Positions 6,312 to 7,274 of a stretch of DNA of 7,274 nt are shown here, in pieces; the first letter of the stretch is position 1, and every line of letters begins with the position of its first letter. The position numbers were made by a program, and so were the translations under genes. The notes beneath the pieces were generated by a model. It searched no databases. It was not told the origin of the DNA and was given only the letters and a program-made list of their open reading frames with translations. Origin of the DNA: an uncultured Blautia sp. (GTDB lineage: Bacteria > Bacillota > Clostridia > Lachnospirales > Lachnospiraceae); contig CAMBYR010000104.1 of NCBI GenBank assembly GCA_945872375.1, forward strand, positions 1 to 7,274, given 5' to 3'.

Positions 6312-6402
6312 ACAGGTTAACCCGTCCAATATCCATGTGTTTGCGCAAGCAGGCATGCTTCATCACATGGCTGCTGTCCGGGACTTTTACAATAAAACCT
6401 GT
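6312..6402. repeat. Nested inverted repeats, possible structured leader or dispersed element
   Basis: Four complementary arm pairs nest in register: ACAGGTT (6312-6318) with AACCTGT (6396-6402); CCCG (6321-6324) with CGGG (6379-6382); CCATGTG (6333-6339) with CACATGG (6364-6370); and AAGCA (6347-6351) with TGCTT (6356-6360). Together they would fold about 90 nt into one long interrupted hairpin. There is no U-tract, so it is not a terminator. It may be an RNA leader element of the nuclease gene or an intergenic repeat; I recognise no named family. Confidence 0.5.
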
Positions 6403-6414
6403 TCCGTACACAGT

Positions 6415-6466
6415 TGCGAGCAAAAATCCATTAAGATTGCCTGCAGCAATGGGATTTTTGCTTGTA
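6415..6466. repeat. Long hairpin just upstream of the nuclease ribosome binding site
   Basis: AGCAAAAATCC (6419-6429) and GGATTTTTGCT (6452-6462) are exact reverse complements. The stem extends outward by four more pairs including two G-U (6415-6418 with 6463-6466). Inside, ATTGC (6436-6440) and GCAAT (6446-6450) form a second short stem around CTGCA. The structure ends 15 nt before the GGGAGGTG ribosome binding site, so it could affect translation or mRNA stability. It lacks a terminal U-run. Confidence 0.6.
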
Positions 6467-6492
6467 TGTCTCGTATCACAGGGAGGTGTCTC

Positions 6493-7274
6493 ATGCAAAT
6501 TATTAATCAGCCATTTCAGGGGCAGCTCGGTAATCTGCTCACAGAAGAACTAAAAAAGAATTATTCATCCCTGACCATTTTCTCTGCTTTTGCCAAAAAT
6601 AGCGGGGTTCTCCGACTGAAAGATGCCATGGAAAACTTTCGGGCAAAGGGACATTCCATCCGAGCCTACATCGGGATCGACCTGGATGGCACCTCTTACG
6701 AAGCATTGTTAAATCTATACTCTCTTTGCAATGATTTATATGTGATTCACTCTGAAAATTTTTTCACCACCTATCACAGCAAGATTTATCTGCTGGAAAA
6801 TGACAATACAGCATGGTGTGCCGTTGGCTCCAATAATTTTACAGGAGGCGGATTATGGACAAATTTCGAGAGCTGCATCATTCAGACATTTTCGCTTCCC
6901 GGCTCCAGGGGCGAATTACAGAACATTTATGAAATAAGCGAAAAATATTCCGATTCCGCCTACCCATGTTCCAGCAGAATTTCATCCAGGGAAGACATTG
7001 ACGAGCTCCTCGAAGCCAACTATATTTCAAAAGAGGTCTCTCAGAAAATGACGTCTGTCTCACGTCGGAAAGAACAGGAAGAACGCCTGAAAAAAACACC
7101 TCTTTTCGGCTCGGAAAAGGTGTCCATCCCAAGGCTGATCACCGTGGAAAAACAGTCAAAACCACGCTCCAAAAAAGCATCCTCCAAGCCGTCAGCGGAG
7201 CTCTTTCTTGACAAAACACTGACGGATCCTGCATTCACCAACGACCAGTTCTGGTTTGAAATGCGTGAATCCAC
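6493..7274 (+). CDS. PLD-family (HKD) nuclease, probable restriction endonuclease, 5' part
   Basis: First 260 codons of a gene that continues beyond the window with no stop. Start ATG 6493 is supported by an excellent GGAGG (6482-6486) 6 nt upstream; an in-frame ATG at 6466 lacks one. The N-terminal part (about 1-150) has the phospholipase-D-type nuclease signature: H95-S-K97 followed by G112-S113-N114-N115 and E126, with the preceding strands and YIGIDLDG-like segment of restriction-enzyme PLD domains. Enzymes such as NgoFVII and BfiI use this fold, acting as dimers with a covalent histidine intermediate and no metal ion. A charged, helical segment (about 165-202) and a basic low-complexity linker (about 219-235) lead to a second domain that begins near 236 and is cut off; by family analogy it would bind DNA. 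A methyltransferase gene may lie beyond the edge; none is visible here. Confidence 0.82.
   Translation, partial: MQIINQPFQGQLGNLLTEELKKNYSSLTIFSAFAKNSGVLRLKDAMENFRAKGHSIRAYIGIDLDGTSYEALLNLYSLCNDLYVIHSENFFTTYHSKIYLLENDNTAWCAVGSNNFTGGGLWTNFESCIIQTFSLPGSRGELQNIYEISEKYSDSAYPCSSRISSREDIDELLEANYISKEVSQKMTSVSRRKEQEERLKKTPLFGSEKVSIPRLITVEKQSKPRSKKASSKPSAELFLDKTLTDPAFTNDQFWFEMRES

Larger units (their letters stand above)
5834..6492. other. Divergent intergenic region of 659 bp without a supported gene
   Basis: It separates the leftward DUF4342 operon from the rightward PLD nuclease gene. The left part (5834-6000) holds the operon leader, promoter and AT-rich repeats. The middle (6001-6273) is AT-rich and I find no convincing gene: a possible 60-codon frame at 6084-6266 has no usable ribosome binding site. 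The right part (6274-6492) holds a possible extended -10 promoter, two inverted-repeat structures and the nuclease ribosome binding site. Confidence 0.7.

Noticed and set aside
6310..6498. Minus-strand 62-aa frame through the hairpin region
   Set aside because: It is explained by the inverted-repeat structure, lacks a ribosome binding site and overlaps the nuclease start.
6335..6553. Plus-strand 72-aa frame overlapping the nuclease start
   Set aside because: It conflicts with the well-supported nuclease frame, which has an ideal ribosome binding site and a PLD motif.

Overview
The window looks like a stretch of a low-to-mid GC Gram-positive Clostridia chromosome, most likely a gut Lachnospiraceae relative. 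This is inferred from the strong AGGAGG-type ribosome binding sites, the intrinsic terminators with long U-tracts, the protein families present and the base composition; no rRNA or tRNA fixes the taxonomy. There is no transposase, phage gene or CRISPR array.

Layout. (1) 1-176 holds a perfect DNA palindrome and a promoter. (2) 177-2000 (+) encodes a membrane class III nucleotide cyclase with a CHASE2 sensor domain. (3) Convergent to it, 2061-2990 (-) encodes a CaCA-family cation antiporter. Its leader carries a sigma-A-type promoter (3187-3215), a yybP-ykoY-type Mn2+ riboswitch (3083-3180) and an overlapping intrinsic terminator (3048-3094). (4) 3264-5833 (-) is a compact operon of three genes: a DUF4342/UBA-like membrane protein, an OmpR/PhoB-type response regulator and a sensor histidine kinase. 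It ends in its own terminator (3237-3259), and short AT-rich repeats lie upstream of its likely promoter. (5) 5834-6492 is a long divergent intergenic region. Its right part has nested inverted repeats that would fall in the leader of the next gene. (6) 6493-7274 (+) is the 5' part of a phospholipase-D-type (HKD) nuclease resembling NgoFVII/BfiI-like restriction endonucleases; it runs off the window.

How they work together. Three signalling or homeostasis modules sit side by side: cyclic nucleotide synthesis gated by an extracellular CHASE2 domain, Mn2+-dependent expression of a cation exporter, and a two-component system with a membrane accessory protein. The right edge probably opens into a restriction/defence locus. 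The best-supported regulatory find is the riboswitch: the aptamer closing stem and the terminator stem share the same bases, which predicts an ON switch and suggests the antiporter exports Mn2+ rather than only Ca2+.
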